From positions 1-64,000 of the forward strand of contig NZ_NRRG01000031.1 in the NCBI RefSeq assembly GCF_016583575.1: a DNA stretch of 64,000 nucleotides, read 5' to 3'. The DNA comes from Thiocystis violacea (GTDB lineage: Bacteria; Pseudomonadota; Gammaproteobacteria; Chromatiales; Chromatiaceae). Made by a program: the position numbers and the translations under genes. Under the pieces are notes generated by a model. The model ran no database searches, was not told where the DNA came from, and saw nothing but the letters and a program-made list of their open reading frames with translations. Shown piece by piece: positions 44,625-53,640 of this stretch (positions within the stretch are counted from its first letter, which is position 1; every line of letters starts with the position of its first letter).

Positions 44625-44650
44625 GCGGACTCCTCGGCTTTGTCGGTTTT

Positions 44651-44685
44651 CAGTTGTCAGTTGTCAGTTGTCAGTTGTCAGTTGT
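44651..44685. repeat. Heptamer tandem repeat (CAGTTGT)5
   Basis: Five perfect copies of CAGTTGT. The stop codon of the gamma-glutamylcyclotransferase-like gene (44671-44673) lies inside the array, so its last residues are repeat-derived. Two inverted copies of the same heptamer occur at 46970-46983. Confidence 0.95.
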
Positions 44686-45150
44686 CGGAAAATCTGGGTT
44701 TGTATCTATTTCTGGATCAGTGCGCCGATCCTGGCGTCGGGCCTGGGTCTTGGGGTCGCGGAGATGGCGGATGCCGGCGGCGCGGGGTGAGTCGGGATCG
44801 GCGGCGAAGGCGCTCCAGTCGCCGCCCTGGATGACCGCCCGGCCATCCAGACGACCCCGGTAGAGGTAGATCCAGGCCCGACCATGAGAGGTCGGGATGA
44901 GCCGCCGGTCATAGAGCCGCGGATAGTCCTCGAGCCGGTCGATCCGGCGCAGACAGGCGCTGTCCAGAGCGTAGACCTCGCCGACGATGGGCGTGGAGCC
45001 GCCAAGCGTCAGGCCCGGGTAGGCGCCGACCAGGAACAGGGTGAAACAGGGCCGGGTGCGATGCGCCCCGAGCCATTCCGCCCCGTCGAGCCGGAAGTGA
45101 TTGACCTCGCCGCGCCGCAGGGTGCCGTAGACGAAGAGACGATGACGCAT
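44671..45150 (-). CDS. Gamma-glutamylcyclotransferase-like (AIG2 fold) protein
   Basis: A 159-residue protein. The hallmark FVYGTLRRGEVNH at residues about 5-17 forms the gamma-glutamyl-binding loop; RIDRLEDYP contains the catalytic-type Glu, followed by YDRRLI and WIYLYRG. Family members cyclise gamma-glutamyl peptides to 5-oxoproline, though many bacterial ones lack a known substrate. ATG at 45150 is eight bases after the DJ-1/PfpI stop. The C-terminal DFPTTDN is encoded by the heptamer repeat and probably not conserved. Confidence 0.82.
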   Translation of the reverse strand: MRHRLFVYGTLRRGEVNHFRLDGAEWLGAHRTRPCFTLFLVGAYPGLTLGGSTPIVGEVYALDSACLRRIDRLEDYPRLYDRRLIPTSHGRAWIYLYRGRLDGRAVIQGGDWSAFAADPDSPRAAGIRHLRDPKTQARRQDRRTDPEIDTNPDFPTTDN

Positions 45151-45158
45151 CCTCGCTA

Positions 45159-45746
45159 TCAGGGCTCGATGCGCGTGCCCAGGATCTCCAGGAACTTGCG
45201 CATCCATTCCGGATGGGCCGGCCAGGCCGGGGCGGTGACGAGCTTGCCGTCAACATAGGCGTTGGAGACCGTCTCGTTGACCTCGCACCAGGTTCCACCG
45301 GCCCGCTCCAGCTCCGGACGCACGGCGGGATAGGCGGTGCATTGCCGGCCTTCCAGCACGCCGGCGGCGGCCAGGATCTGCTGACCGTGACAGACCGAGG
45401 CGATCGGCTTGTCGCCGGCCGCGAAGTGCCGGACGATCTCGATCACGCGCGCGTTCAGACGCAGATACTCCGGGGCGCGCCCGCCCGGAATCACCAGGGC
45501 GTCGTACTTGGCCGGGTCGACGGTGGCGAAATCGGCGTTGATGGCGAAGTTGTGTCCAGGCTTCTCGCTATAGGTCTGATCGCCGTCGAAATCATGGATG
45601 GCGGTGCGCACATGATCCCCCGGCATCTTTCCAGGACAGACCGCGTGGACGCTGTGTCCGACCATCTGTAGCATCTGAAAGGGCACCATCGCCTCATAGT
45701 CCTCGACATAGTCGCCGACCAGCATCAGTATCTTTTTCGCCGCCAT
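45159..45746 (-). CDS. DJ-1/PfpI-family protein
   Basis: A 195-residue class I glutamine-amidotransferase-like protein. The nucleophile elbow SVCHGQQIL holds the conserved Cys (about 118), with Glu in DYVEDYEA near the N-terminus. [13 protein letters not shown] and [13 protein letters not shown] are family blocks. Members act as peptidases, glyoxalases or deglycases; the specific activity is not resolved. GGAGGA eight bases before ATG at 45746 supports the start. It heads the minus-strand run that continues through OsmC and LSDAT. Confidence 0.88.
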   Translation of the reverse strand: MAAKKILMLVGDYVEDYEAMVPFQMLQMVGHSVHAVCPGKMPGDHVRTAIHDFDGDQTYSEKPGHNFAINADFATVDPAKYDALVIPGGRAPEYLRLNARVIEIVRHFAAGDKPIASVCHGQQILAAAGVLEGRQCTAYPAVRPELERAGGTWCEVNETVSNAYVDGKLVTAPAWPAHPEWMRKFLEILGTRIEP

Positions 45747-45872
45747 GAGATGGTCCTCCAGGGGATCGCATCGATTGGAAAAATCAAACTATAGCATTAG
45801 GGACCGCCTCGATTAGCCATCGGAGCCATCCCGCCCAGCCTCCAACCCAGCCTCGACAGGAAACCCCGCCCC

Positions 45873-46925
45873 ATGCGCGCACCCGATCCCTGGCCATTTC
45901 TCAGACCCCTGGCCTTCCGTCTCGATCCGGAACTGGCGCATCGGCTCACGCTCGGACTGCTGTCGCGCTGGTCGGCGGTCTTCGCGGGTCGGCTGGACCG
46001 GCACGACATCGCGCGCCATCCATCCCTGAGCGTCGAGGCCATGGGGCTGAGCTTCCCCAACCCCATCGGTCTCGCGGCCGGACTGGACAAGGACGCCGAG
46101 GCGGTCCCGGCCTGGCAATCCCTGGGCTTCGGCTTCGTCGAGATCGGCACCGTCACCGCCCGGCCCCAGCCCGGCAACCCGCGCCCCCGGCTGTTTCGAC
46201 TGGTGCGCGACGAGGCGCTGATCAACCGCATGGGCTTCAACAATGCCGGCGCGGAAGCCGTGGCGCGGCGGCTGGAGCGGCTGCGGGCGCGCGGACTGCC
46301 CGAGGTTCCGCTCGGCGTCAATCTCGGCAAGTCCAAGGTCACGCCGGCCGAGCAGGCGGCCGATGACTATCGTCAAAGCTTCGAGCGGCTGGGCGAGCTG
46401 GCCGATTATGTGGTGGTGAATATTTCGAGCCCAAACACCCCAGGGCTGCGCGATCTGCAACGGGTGGACGAGGTCGCGCGCCTCCTGGAGGCGATCCAGG
46501 GGCCGAATCAGCGGCTGGCGCGCCCCCGGCCGATCCTGGTCAAGCTCGCCCCCGATTTAGCGGACGCCGACGCCATCGACTGCGCGCGCGCCACGCTGGA
46601 GGCGGGCGGCGCGGGGCTCATCCTCACCAATACCAGCATCCGTTTCGAGGGACTCATCAGCCCCACGGAAGGTTTGAGCGGCGGACTCTCCGGCCGCCCC
46701 CTGCTGGCGCGAAGCACCGAGTTGCTGGCCAGTGTCCGCGAGGCGATCGGACCCGAACCGGTCCTGATCGGCGTGGGGGGCATCATGGATCCCGAGGACG
46801 CGCTGGCCAAGCTGAAGGCCGGCGCGAATCTGGTCCAGATCTATACCGGTCTCATCTACCGGGGACCAGGTTTCCCGCGAGCACTGCTGCGCCGGCTGAT
46901 GCTGGAAAAGACAGGGCCGCATTGA
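45873..46925 (+). CDS. pyrD: Dihydroorotate dehydrogenase (quinone), class 2
   Basis: A 350-residue membrane-associated flavoenzyme that oxidises dihydroorotate to orotate with quinone in pyrimidine synthesis. Signatures: LAAGLDKDAEAV, GFVEIGTVTARPQ, NRMGFNNAGAE, NISSPNTPGLRDLQ with the class 2 catalytic Ser, LVKLAPDL, TNTSIRFEGL, SGGLSGRPLL and QIYTGLIYRGP. The N-terminal helix (FLRPLAFRLDPELAH) is typical of quinone-dependent enzymes. It stands alone, divergent from the DJ-1 gene. Confidence 0.97.
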   Translation: MRAPDPWPFLRPLAFRLDPELAHRLTLGLLSRWSAVFAGRLDRHDIARHPSLSVEAMGLSFPNPIGLAAGLDKDAEAVPAWQSLGFGFVEIGTVTARPQPGNPRPRLFRLVRDEALINRMGFNNAGAEAVARRLERLRARGLPEVPLGVNLGKSKVTPAEQAADDYRQSFERLGELADYVVVNISSPNTPGLRDLQRVDEVARLLEAIQGPNQRLARPRPILVKLAPDLADADAIDCARATLEAGGAGLILTNTSIRFEGLISPTEGLSGGLSGRPLLARSTELLASVREAIGPEPVLIGVGGIMDPEDALAKLKAGANLVQIYTGLIYRGPGFPRALLRRLMLEKTGPH

Positions 46926-46969
46926 CCCCAGAAAGAGCAAAAGACCGTGGTCAATGGCCGGTCGATCCC

Positions 46970-46983
46970 TGACAACTGACAAC
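46970..46983. repeat. Two inverted copies of the CAGTTGT heptamer
   Basis: TGACAACTGACAAC is two copies of the reverse complement of the heptamer at 44651-44685. It lies in the 62-bp gap between the convergent pyrD and PAS-GGDEF-EAL genes. Confidence 0.7.
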
Positions 46984-46987
46984 CGAA

Positions 46988-49900
46988 TCATCGCTCCTCC
47001 AGCCAGGTCGCGACCAAATGCTCCGCGGCTAACGGGCGACTGTAGAGATACCCCTGTCCTTCCCCGCATCCCTCGCGAAACAGAAACTCGGATTGCTCGG
47101 GTGTCTCGACGCCCTCGGCGAGCACCGCCAGACCCAGACTGTCCGCCAGCGCGATGATGGCCCGCACGATCGCGTCGTCGTTGTGGTCATGGGTCAAGCG
47201 GTCGATGAAGGAGCGATCGATCTTGAGTCGGTTCAAAGGCAGGCGCTTGAGATAGGCCAGCGACGAGTAGCCGGTTCCGAAATCGTCGATGGCCAGGGTC
47301 ACGCCCAGAGCACGCAGTGACCGCAGGATGCTGGTCGCCGCCTCGGCGCGACGCATGATCTTCGATTCCGTGACCTCCAGTTCCAGGCGCGCCGGGTCGA
47401 GCCCCGTGCGTTGCAGGATCTCCTGGATCTGGGAGACCAGGCGCGGTCGCTCGATCTCCCGGACCGAGAGATTCACGGCCAAACGCGGCACCCGGAATCC
47501 GGCGCGGTCCCAGTCGACGATCTGGCGGCAACCCCGATCCAGCACCCAAAGTCCAAGCTCGTCGATCAGCCCGATGTCCTCGGCCAGCGGGATGAACATC
47601 TCGGGCGGCAGCAGGCCCAACTGCGGATGATTCCAGCGACAGAGGGTTTCGACGCCCCGCAACTCGCCGCTGTCCAGCGCCAACTGCGGCTGATAATGCA
47701 GAACGAATTCGTCACGCTTGATGGCGAGGCGCAGATCGTGCTCCAGGTGCAGCCGCTCGACCGCGCCCTCCGACATGGATGGCTCGAAGAAGCTGAAACC
47801 GTTGCGACCGCCGTTCTTGGCCTGATACATGGCGATGTCGGCATGGCGCACCAGGGTCTCGATCTCGGCGCCGTCGTCCGGATAGAGACTGATCCCGATG
47901 CTGGCGGTGATGAACAATTCCCGGCCCTCGACCAGGAAGGGGCGGGCGAAATCCTCCATCACCCGGTCCGCGAAGGTCGCGGCGAAACGCGCGGCGGGGA
48001 TGTCCTCCAGGATGATGACGAACTCGTCGCCACCGAGCCGGGCGATGGTATCCACCTCCCGCACCTGTCTGGACAAAACCTCGGCGACCTGCTTCAGGAG
48101 GCCGTCGCCGACGTGATGACCCAGGGTATCGTTGACTTCCTTGAAGCGGTCCAGATCGAGGAACAGCAGCCCGACCCGCCGCCGATAGCGCTTGGCGCGC
48201 TGAATGCACTGCTCCAGACGTGTCTGGAACAGACTGCGATTGGGCAGGCCGGTGAGCGGGTCATGGTGGGCGAGGTATTCGAGCTGTTCCTCGGAGTGCT
48301 TGATCTGGCTGATATCGCTGAAGACGGCTACGTAATGGGTCAGCTCGCCGGCGCCATCGAGCACGGCGCTGATCGTCAGCAGCTCCGGATAGATCCGCCC
48401 CTGCTTGTGACGATTCCATATCTCGCCGCGCCACTGACCGGTCCGCGTCAGATCCTCCCACATGGCCCGATAGAAGGATTCGCCATGACGCCCCGAACGC
48501 AGCAGGCGCGGCGAGCGACCCAGGGCCTCCGACTCGTCGTAGCCGGTGATCTCGGTGAAGGCGCGATTGACGGCCAGGATCCGCCCCTCCGGATCCGTGA
48601 TCAGGACGCCCTCGGCGGTACTCTCGAAGACCCGCGCCGCCTGACGAAGCGATTTCTCGGCCTCCACGCGGATGGTGATGTCCTGGGCCGCGCCGAGCAG
48701 CTTGATCGCGCCGTCCTCTTGCCGAAACGGCTCGCAGGTGATCTGAACCGCGCGTTGACGATCTCCGCCCGGAGCCAGGCGGGCCTCCATGTCGAAGGGT
48801 TCGCCGAGCGACAGGGCGCGCTCGAGCGCCGCGCGCAACCCGCTCTGGTCCCTGGGATGAAAGAGCGTGAGAACGTCCTCCAGCCCTGGTGTCTCGCCCA
48901 GTTCGACGCCGATGAAATCGAGCGTACCGGAGGTCCAGCGCAGTGATTTGGTGGCCGAGTCGTATTCCCAGCCACCGACCTTGGCCATGCGGCCGGTGGC
49001 CAAAAGCAGACCCTCGCTCCGCTTCAGCTCATCCTCGAAGCGCTTGCGCTCGGTGATGTCGCGATTCACGCCGCGGCGGCCAAGGAAACGCCCATCCTCG
49101 CGGATCACCGGATTGCAGATGTGCTCGATCCAGTGCTCCGCGCCGTCGCGCGACTGGATGCGGAACTCCAGGCACTCCAGATCCGCGGACGGCTCCATCT
49201 CCAAGGCCCGCGCATGGTCGTTCCACCGTTCCTGGTCCGCCGGCGGGATCAGACGCCGCAAGAGATCCGGATCGGCCATGAAGTCCTCGGGCGGATAACC
49301 CGAGATTCTCGCGCAGGCCGGCGAGATATAGATGTAACGTCCGTCGGGACCGAGCCAGAACTCCCAGTCCGAGCTGAAATCGGCGAGTACCCGGTAGCGC
49401 TCGCGACTGTCCCGGAGCCCTTCCTCGTCGCGCATCCGAGCGAGATAGACCGAGACATGCGTGGCCACCGAATCGAGCAGTTGGCCTTCCTCGACCAGGA
49501 AGGGATCGCCGCCCTCCCCCGGAGGGAGTTCGCGATAGAGCACCGTGACATCCCCGACCGAACCGCCGGCCAGGGGAATGGGGACCGTGCGCATCCAGGC
49601 GCTCTCGGTGAATCCAGGCGTGGCCGCGGAGACCTCCGGCAGACGGATGCGGGCCTCGACCAGGCCAGGGTGCCGCCATCCGGAGGGCAGACACTCGACC
49701 ACCCGTTGCAACACCTCCCGAAGCGGGGCCTGGCTCTCGCCGGTCAGGGTCAGCACCTGGTGCAGGGTGGCCAGTTCCTTGAGGCGATCGCGCAGACTGG
49801 TTTCGCTGAGGCGCAGACGCTCGCTGGTCTCGAACAGGGACTGGCGCTGCCGCACCGCCTCCGTCCGGTCGACGATGGCGCAGACATACTGGTGAAGCTC

Positions 49901-50464
49901 CGGGTCGAGACCCGGAATCGGGGCGATGTGCAGATCGCCGATGAAACCGCCCTCGCGAGAGACCCGGAACCGGACCTCCGGGATGACGAGCGATTGATCG
50001 CCGAACAAATCGCTCCAGGCACCGACGACACTTGAGCGATCGGCCTCGTCGATCAGGCGGATGAAGAAGTGCTGGTTGAAATGGGCGGTCCTGAGATTGA
50101 ACAGCCGTTGCGCCTCCAGGTTGGCTTCCCTGACCAAACCCTTGCGGTCGATCACCAGCTCGGCGACGGGCAGGGTATTGAAGAACGAGGTAAAGCGGGC
50201 CAGCGCCTCCTGAACCTGCTGCTGCCCGCGCACCAGCTCCTCGTTCTGGATCTCCAGCTCGGCCTGATAGACGCGCAGGTTTTCGACCATGGCGTCGAGC
50301 CCAAGGTCGCCGCGGCGCAGCAGCTCGTCCGCCAGATTGAAGCGATGCTGACGCAGGGCGACGAGCGCGCGCTCGCGCAGTTCCTCCGGCGAGAGCCCGA
50401 GGAGGTCGATGACCGGCTCCTCGGCGTCCTCCTCGCCCTGACTGGAAACCAGCCCCTCACTCAT
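46988..50464 (-). CDS. PAS-GAF-GGDEF-EAL cyclic-di-GMP regulator
   Basis: A 1158-residue cytoplasmic regulator. Several PAS/PAC domains and a GAF-like segment occupy about 90-720 (GRYIYISPACARISGY, RILAVNRAFTEITGYDESEA). The diguanylate cyclase domain has LGGDEFV with an RxxD inhibitory site (REVD) five residues upstream. The EAL domain has GVETLCRW (Ala changed to Thr), LEVTES, IDDFGTGYSSLAYL, LKIDRSF and AEGVET, so metal-binding residues are kept and phosphodiesterase activity is plausible. ATG at 50464 overlaps the end of the CheB-CheR gene by eight bases, so expression is coupled. Confidence 0.92.
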   Translation of the reverse strand: MSEGLVSSQGEEDAEEPVIDLLGLSPEELRERALVALRQHRFNLADELLRRGDLGLDAMVENLRVYQAELEIQNEELVRGQQQVQEALARFTSFFNTLPVAELVIDRKGLVREANLEAQRLFNLRTAHFNQHFFIRLIDEADRSSVVGAWSDLFGDQSLVIPEVRFRVSREGGFIGDLHIAPIPGLDPELHQYVCAIVDRTEAVRQRQSLFETSERLRLSETSLRDRLKELATLHQVLTLTGESQAPLREVLQRVVECLPSGWRHPGLVEARIRLPEVSAATPGFTESAWMRTVPIPLAGGSVGDVTVLYRELPPGEGGDPFLVEEGQLLDSVATHVSVYLARMRDEEGLRDSRERYRVLADFSSDWEFWLGPDGRYIYISPACARISGYPPEDFMADPDLLRRLIPPADQERWNDHARALEMEPSADLECLEFRIQSRDGAEHWIEHICNPVIREDGRFLGRRGVNRDITERKRFEDELKRSEGLLLATGRMAKVGGWEYDSATKSLRWTSGTLDFIGVELGETPGLEDVLTLFHPRDQSGLRAALERALSLGEPFDMEARLAPGGDRQRAVQITCEPFRQEDGAIKLLGAAQDITIRVEAEKSLRQAARVFESTAEGVLITDPEGRILAVNRAFTEITGYDESEALGRSPRLLRSGRHGESFYRAMWEDLTRTGQWRGEIWNRHKQGRIYPELLTISAVLDGAGELTHYVAVFSDISQIKHSEEQLEYLAHHDPLTGLPNRSLFQTRLEQCIQRAKRYRRRVGLLFLDLDRFKEVNDTLGHHVGDGLLKQVAEVLSRQVREVDTIARLGGDEFVIILEDIPAARFAATFADRVMEDFARPFLVEGRELFITASIGISLYPDDGAEIETLVRHADIAMYQAKNGGRNGFSFFEPSMSEGAVERLHLEHDLRLAIKRDEFVLHYQPQLALDSGELRGVETLCRWNHPQLGLLPPEMFIPLAEDIGLIDELGLWVLDRGCRQIVDWDRAGFRVPRLAVNLSVREIERPRLVSQIQEILQRTGLDPARLELEVTESKIMRRAEAATSILRSLRALGVTLAIDDFGTGYSSLAYLKRLPLNRLKIDRSFIDRLTHDHNDDAIVRAIIALADSLGLAVLAEGVETPEQSEFLFREGCGEGQGYLYSRPLAAEHLVATWLEER

Positions 50465-53444
50465 GGGATCGATTGGCCCAGTGCGTGATGTTGATATGGC
50501 TGACCACGACCCCCTCGGTCGCGTGCTTGATCGGCGCGACATGCATCAGGTACCAGCGCTGCTCGTCGGACGAATGGCAGGGGTACTCCATGCGGAAGGA
50601 AGGCGCCGTGCCCGCCATCACCTCGCGAATCCCATTGAGCGCCTCGGCGGCCTCGGGCTCGCCCCCCAGCCGGTCCGCCCCGCACGCCGCGAGATAGTTG
50701 GATCCGACCCCGGTCTCTTTAAGTTCGGGATCGCCGTTCTCGCGCGCGAATTCGCGCCAGGCACGATTGACCATGGTGATGATCCCCTTGGTGTCGAGCA
50801 CCGCGACATGCTCCAGCAGGGAGTCCAATACCGCCTGAAGGTGCTCGATATCGCGCAGGGTCGTGATGTCCACCAGGGTCGCGACCGCCCCGCGCGGCTC
50901 GCTGGCGCGCACCGAATAGGGCAGGATCCGAATCAGATAATGCCGGCCGTTGGCGGCGTTGATCTCGTGCTCCAGCATGTCGCCGCTGGCGATCGTCTGG
51001 CGCAGATCCGTCATGAACTCGGGATACTGGAGGAGATTGGTGAAGTCGTCGATGCGCCGCCCCAGATCGCCGTCGCGGATCTTGAAGAGCGTCGTGGCCT
51101 CGGGCGTGAACCGGGTGATGCGCAATTGGGCGTCGACGAAGACGGTCGCGATCGAGGCCGCCTTGGCCATGCTGTCGAGGTCCGCGTTGAGCCGGTTGAG
51201 GATCTCGATCTTCTCCTGATTCTCGGCGTTGACCGTGTAGAGTTCCTCGTTGACCGATTGCAGCTCCTCGTTGGAGCTTTGCAGCTCCTCGTTGGAGGCC
51301 ATCAACTCCTCGTTGGTGGCCTGCAGTTCCTCGTTGGCGGTCTCCAGTTCCTCGATGGTGGCTTGCAGGCTCTCGCGGGTCGCGGCCAGCTCGCGCTCCA
51401 GGTTCTCCATCCGTTGGCTGGTCTCGCGGTCGAGACTGATGGTCTCGATCGAGGCCGGCGCGCCGTCGACGGTCATCCTCAGACTGGTCGATTCGGGCGG
51501 CCGCACGTCATCGGGTCCGGGCAAGGCGACCGGCTCGAACGACAGCAGCAGATGCAGCTCGCCCTGAGGCGGCTCGACCGGTCGCGCGACCAAGCGCAGA
51601 CGCAGGGTTCCATCATCGTTCGCGGCGAGACCGATCACGTCCGAGCGCAGCGGTGTACGGTCGCGCGCGGCCTTATAGAGCAGCGCCTTGGCGATCGCCA
51701 CCAGGGCGCTTGGCAGGAGCTTGGACAGATCGAGACTGACGCTTCCCTCGCCGATGCGCAGATAGGGGCCGACATCGCCGAACACATGCAGCAGGTCATG
51801 ATGCTGATTCAGCAGCAGGCTGGTCGGCGCGTAGCCATGCAGCAGCAACCCCTGTGCCGTGTCGATGGCGGCGGCATCGGTCGAAATGCCCTGGGCGCGC
51901 ATCCCCACGCGCGTCTGCACGGGCGCGAGCGGATGGCGCGAGGAGCGTGGCACCTTCGCCGCGTCCAGTGGCAGGGAGACGTGACGCAGGATGCGGTAGA
52001 TCTTGTGCTTGGAGCTGACGGCCGTGAAATCGGTGTGCAGATTGGCGATGGTTTCGCTCGGCCCAAGGAACAGGAAGCCACCCGGCGCCAGGGCGTATTG
52101 CAGCCGGCGCAGGGCGCGCTCCTGGGCCTCGGGCTTGAAATAGATGAGCAGATTGCGGCAGGAGACCAGATCCATCCGGGTGAAGGGCGGATCGTCGAGC
52201 AGATTGTGGCGGGCGAAGACGATGCTCTGGCGGATCTCGGTCTTGACCAGGAAATGATTGCCGCGCTTGACGAAGAACTGCTCCAACCGCTCCGGGGAGA
52301 TCTCGGCCGTGATCGCCTCGGTGAAGACGCCCGCGCCCGCCACCTCGACGTTCTGCGGCTCCACGTCGGTCGCGAACAGCTTGAAGTTCGGCCAGCGCCG
52401 CGCCTCCTCGAACGCCTCCGCGAAGAGGATGGCCATGGTATAGGCCTCCTCGCCGGTGGCCACGCCCGGCACCCAGACGCGGATCGGCTGATTGCCGCTG
52501 TGGTCGGCGACGATGGTGCGGATGGCGGTCTCCGCCAGCACGTCGAAGGCGTCCGGGTCGCGGAAGAAGCTGGTCACCGGGATCAGCAGCTCGCGCCTCA
52601 GGGTCGCCAGCTCGGCCCGGTCGGCGCTGAGCAGGCGCACGTAGTTGAGCAGATCGGGGGTCTGGCGCACCGTCATGCGCCGCTCCATCCGGCGCATGAC
52701 GGTCGCGGGCTTGTACTCGCGAAAATCGATGCCGCCGGAATGCTGCAACAGGTGCATGACCTCCTCGTGCGCGCTGTCGCGATCGATCTCGATGGACATG
52801 GACGGCGTGCGCGTCTTGGGCTGCGGGCGCTGGTGGATATGGTCGACCAGACGCGGCCCGATCTCCTGTGGGCCGAGGATGGCGTCCACCAGACCGGTCG
52901 CGATGGCGCTGCGCGGCATGCCGTCGAACTTGGCGGTCTCGGGATCCTGGACCACCAGGAAACCGCCGGCGTCATTGATGGCCACCGAGCCCCGGGTCCC
53001 GTCGGAGCCGGTCCCGGAGAGGATGACGCCGATCGTGTGGTTGCCGAACTCCTTGGCAAGGGAGCAGAAAAAGAGATCGATCGGGAGCGTCAGAGCGCGT
53101 GGATTCTTCGGGCTCAGACGCAGCGAATCGCCGGTCGCCGTCATCAGGGCGGCGGGCGGAATCAGGTGGACGCGGTTGGCCTCGATCCGCATGTCGTGCT
53201 CGACGGTCACCACCGGCATGGAGGTATGGCGCGCCAGCAGATTGCCCATCATGCTCTTGTGATCGGGCGAGAGATGCTGAACCACCACATAGGCCGCACC
53301 GGTATCGGCCGGGACTCCCTGGAAAAACCGCTCAAGGGCGTCGAGACCGCCCGCCGAGGCGCCGATGGCGACCACATAGCCCTCGAATCGCCCGGGCGTC
53401 GCTGCCCTGTCGGCCTCATCCGTGACTTTTGGGTCGTTGGACAT
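50457..53444 (-). CDS. CheB-CheR-coiled coil-PAS fusion
   Basis: A 995-residue chemotaxis-type fusion. Residues about 24-205 are a CheB methylesterase domain with [18 protein letters not shown] and [10 protein letters not shown] supplying Ser, His and Asp. Residues about 225-490 are a CheR methyltransferase ([41 protein letters not shown]). A repetitive coiled coil follows (about 680-770, [19 protein letters not shown]), then two PAS domains to the end. Such fusions act in two-component networks without dedicated receptors. It is translationally coupled to the downstream PAS-GGDEF-EAL gene. Confidence 0.95.
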   Translation of the reverse strand: MSNDPKVTDEADRAATPGRFEGYVVAIGASAGGLDALERFFQGVPADTGAAYVVVQHLSPDHKSMMGNLLARHTSMPVVTVEHDMRIEANRVHLIPPAALMTATGDSLRLSPKNPRALTLPIDLFFCSLAKEFGNHTIGVILSGTGSDGTRGSVAINDAGGFLVVQDPETAKFDGMPRSAIATGLVDAILGPQEIGPRLVDHIHQRPQPKTRTPSMSIEIDRDSAHEEVMHLLQHSGGIDFREYKPATVMRRMERRMTVRQTPDLLNYVRLLSADRAELATLRRELLIPVTSFFRDPDAFDVLAETAIRTIVADHSGNQPIRVWVPGVATGEEAYTMAILFAEAFEEARRWPNFKLFATDVEPQNVEVAGAGVFTEAITAEISPERLEQFFVKRGNHFLVKTEIRQSIVFARHNLLDDPPFTRMDLVSCRNLLIYFKPEAQERALRRLQYALAPGGFLFLGPSETIANLHTDFTAVSSKHKIYRILRHVSLPLDAAKVPRSSRHPLAPVQTRVGMRAQGISTDAAAIDTAQGLLLHGYAPTSLLLNQHHDLLHVFGDVGPYLRIGEGSVSLDLSKLLPSALVAIAKALLYKAARDRTPLRSDVIGLAANDDGTLRLRLVARPVEPPQGELHLLLSFEPVALPGPDDVRPPESTSLRMTVDGAPASIETISLDRETSQRMENLERELAATRESLQATIEELETANEELQATNEELMASNEELQSSNEELQSVNEELYTVNAENQEKIEILNRLNADLDSMAKAASIATVFVDAQLRITRFTPEATTLFKIRDGDLGRRIDDFTNLLQYPEFMTDLRQTIASGDMLEHEINAANGRHYLIRILPYSVRASEPRGAVATLVDITTLRDIEHLQAVLDSLLEHVAVLDTKGIITMVNRAWREFARENGDPELKETGVGSNYLAACGADRLGGEPEAAEALNGIREVMAGTAPSFRMEYPCHSSDEQRWYLMHVAPIKHATEGVVVSHINITHWANRSHE

Positions 53445-53493
53445 GCTGGATAGGCTCCTGTCTGAGTTTCGCGTCGAATATGTCTATATGGTT

Positions 53494-53613
53494 ATTGGAA
53501 CCGTAAAGCCCCAGGGACGCAAAGGCAATCGTGACCGAAGGAGGTCCGCGAGAAACCGACCAGGAACCTGAATCCGCTCATTGGAACCGCGAAGACCCGA
53601 AAGACATGAAGGG
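53494..53613. repeat. Two diverged copies of a CGCAAAG-type repeat
   Basis: ATTGGAACCGTAAAGCCCC at about 53494 and ATTGGAACCGCGAAGACCC at about 53580 begin two related segments, each continuing with an acgcaaagg- or agacatgaagg-like tail. They lie in the 196-bp gap between the two PAS-containing genes. Confidence 0.6.
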
Positions 53614-53640
53614 ATGGAGGTCTCGCCGATACCTCCGGTT

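Noticed and set aside
50463-53453. 996-residue open frame on the plus strand
   Set aside because: It is exactly antisense to the CheB-CheR-PAS gene; no domain is recognisable and high GC content explains the long open frame.
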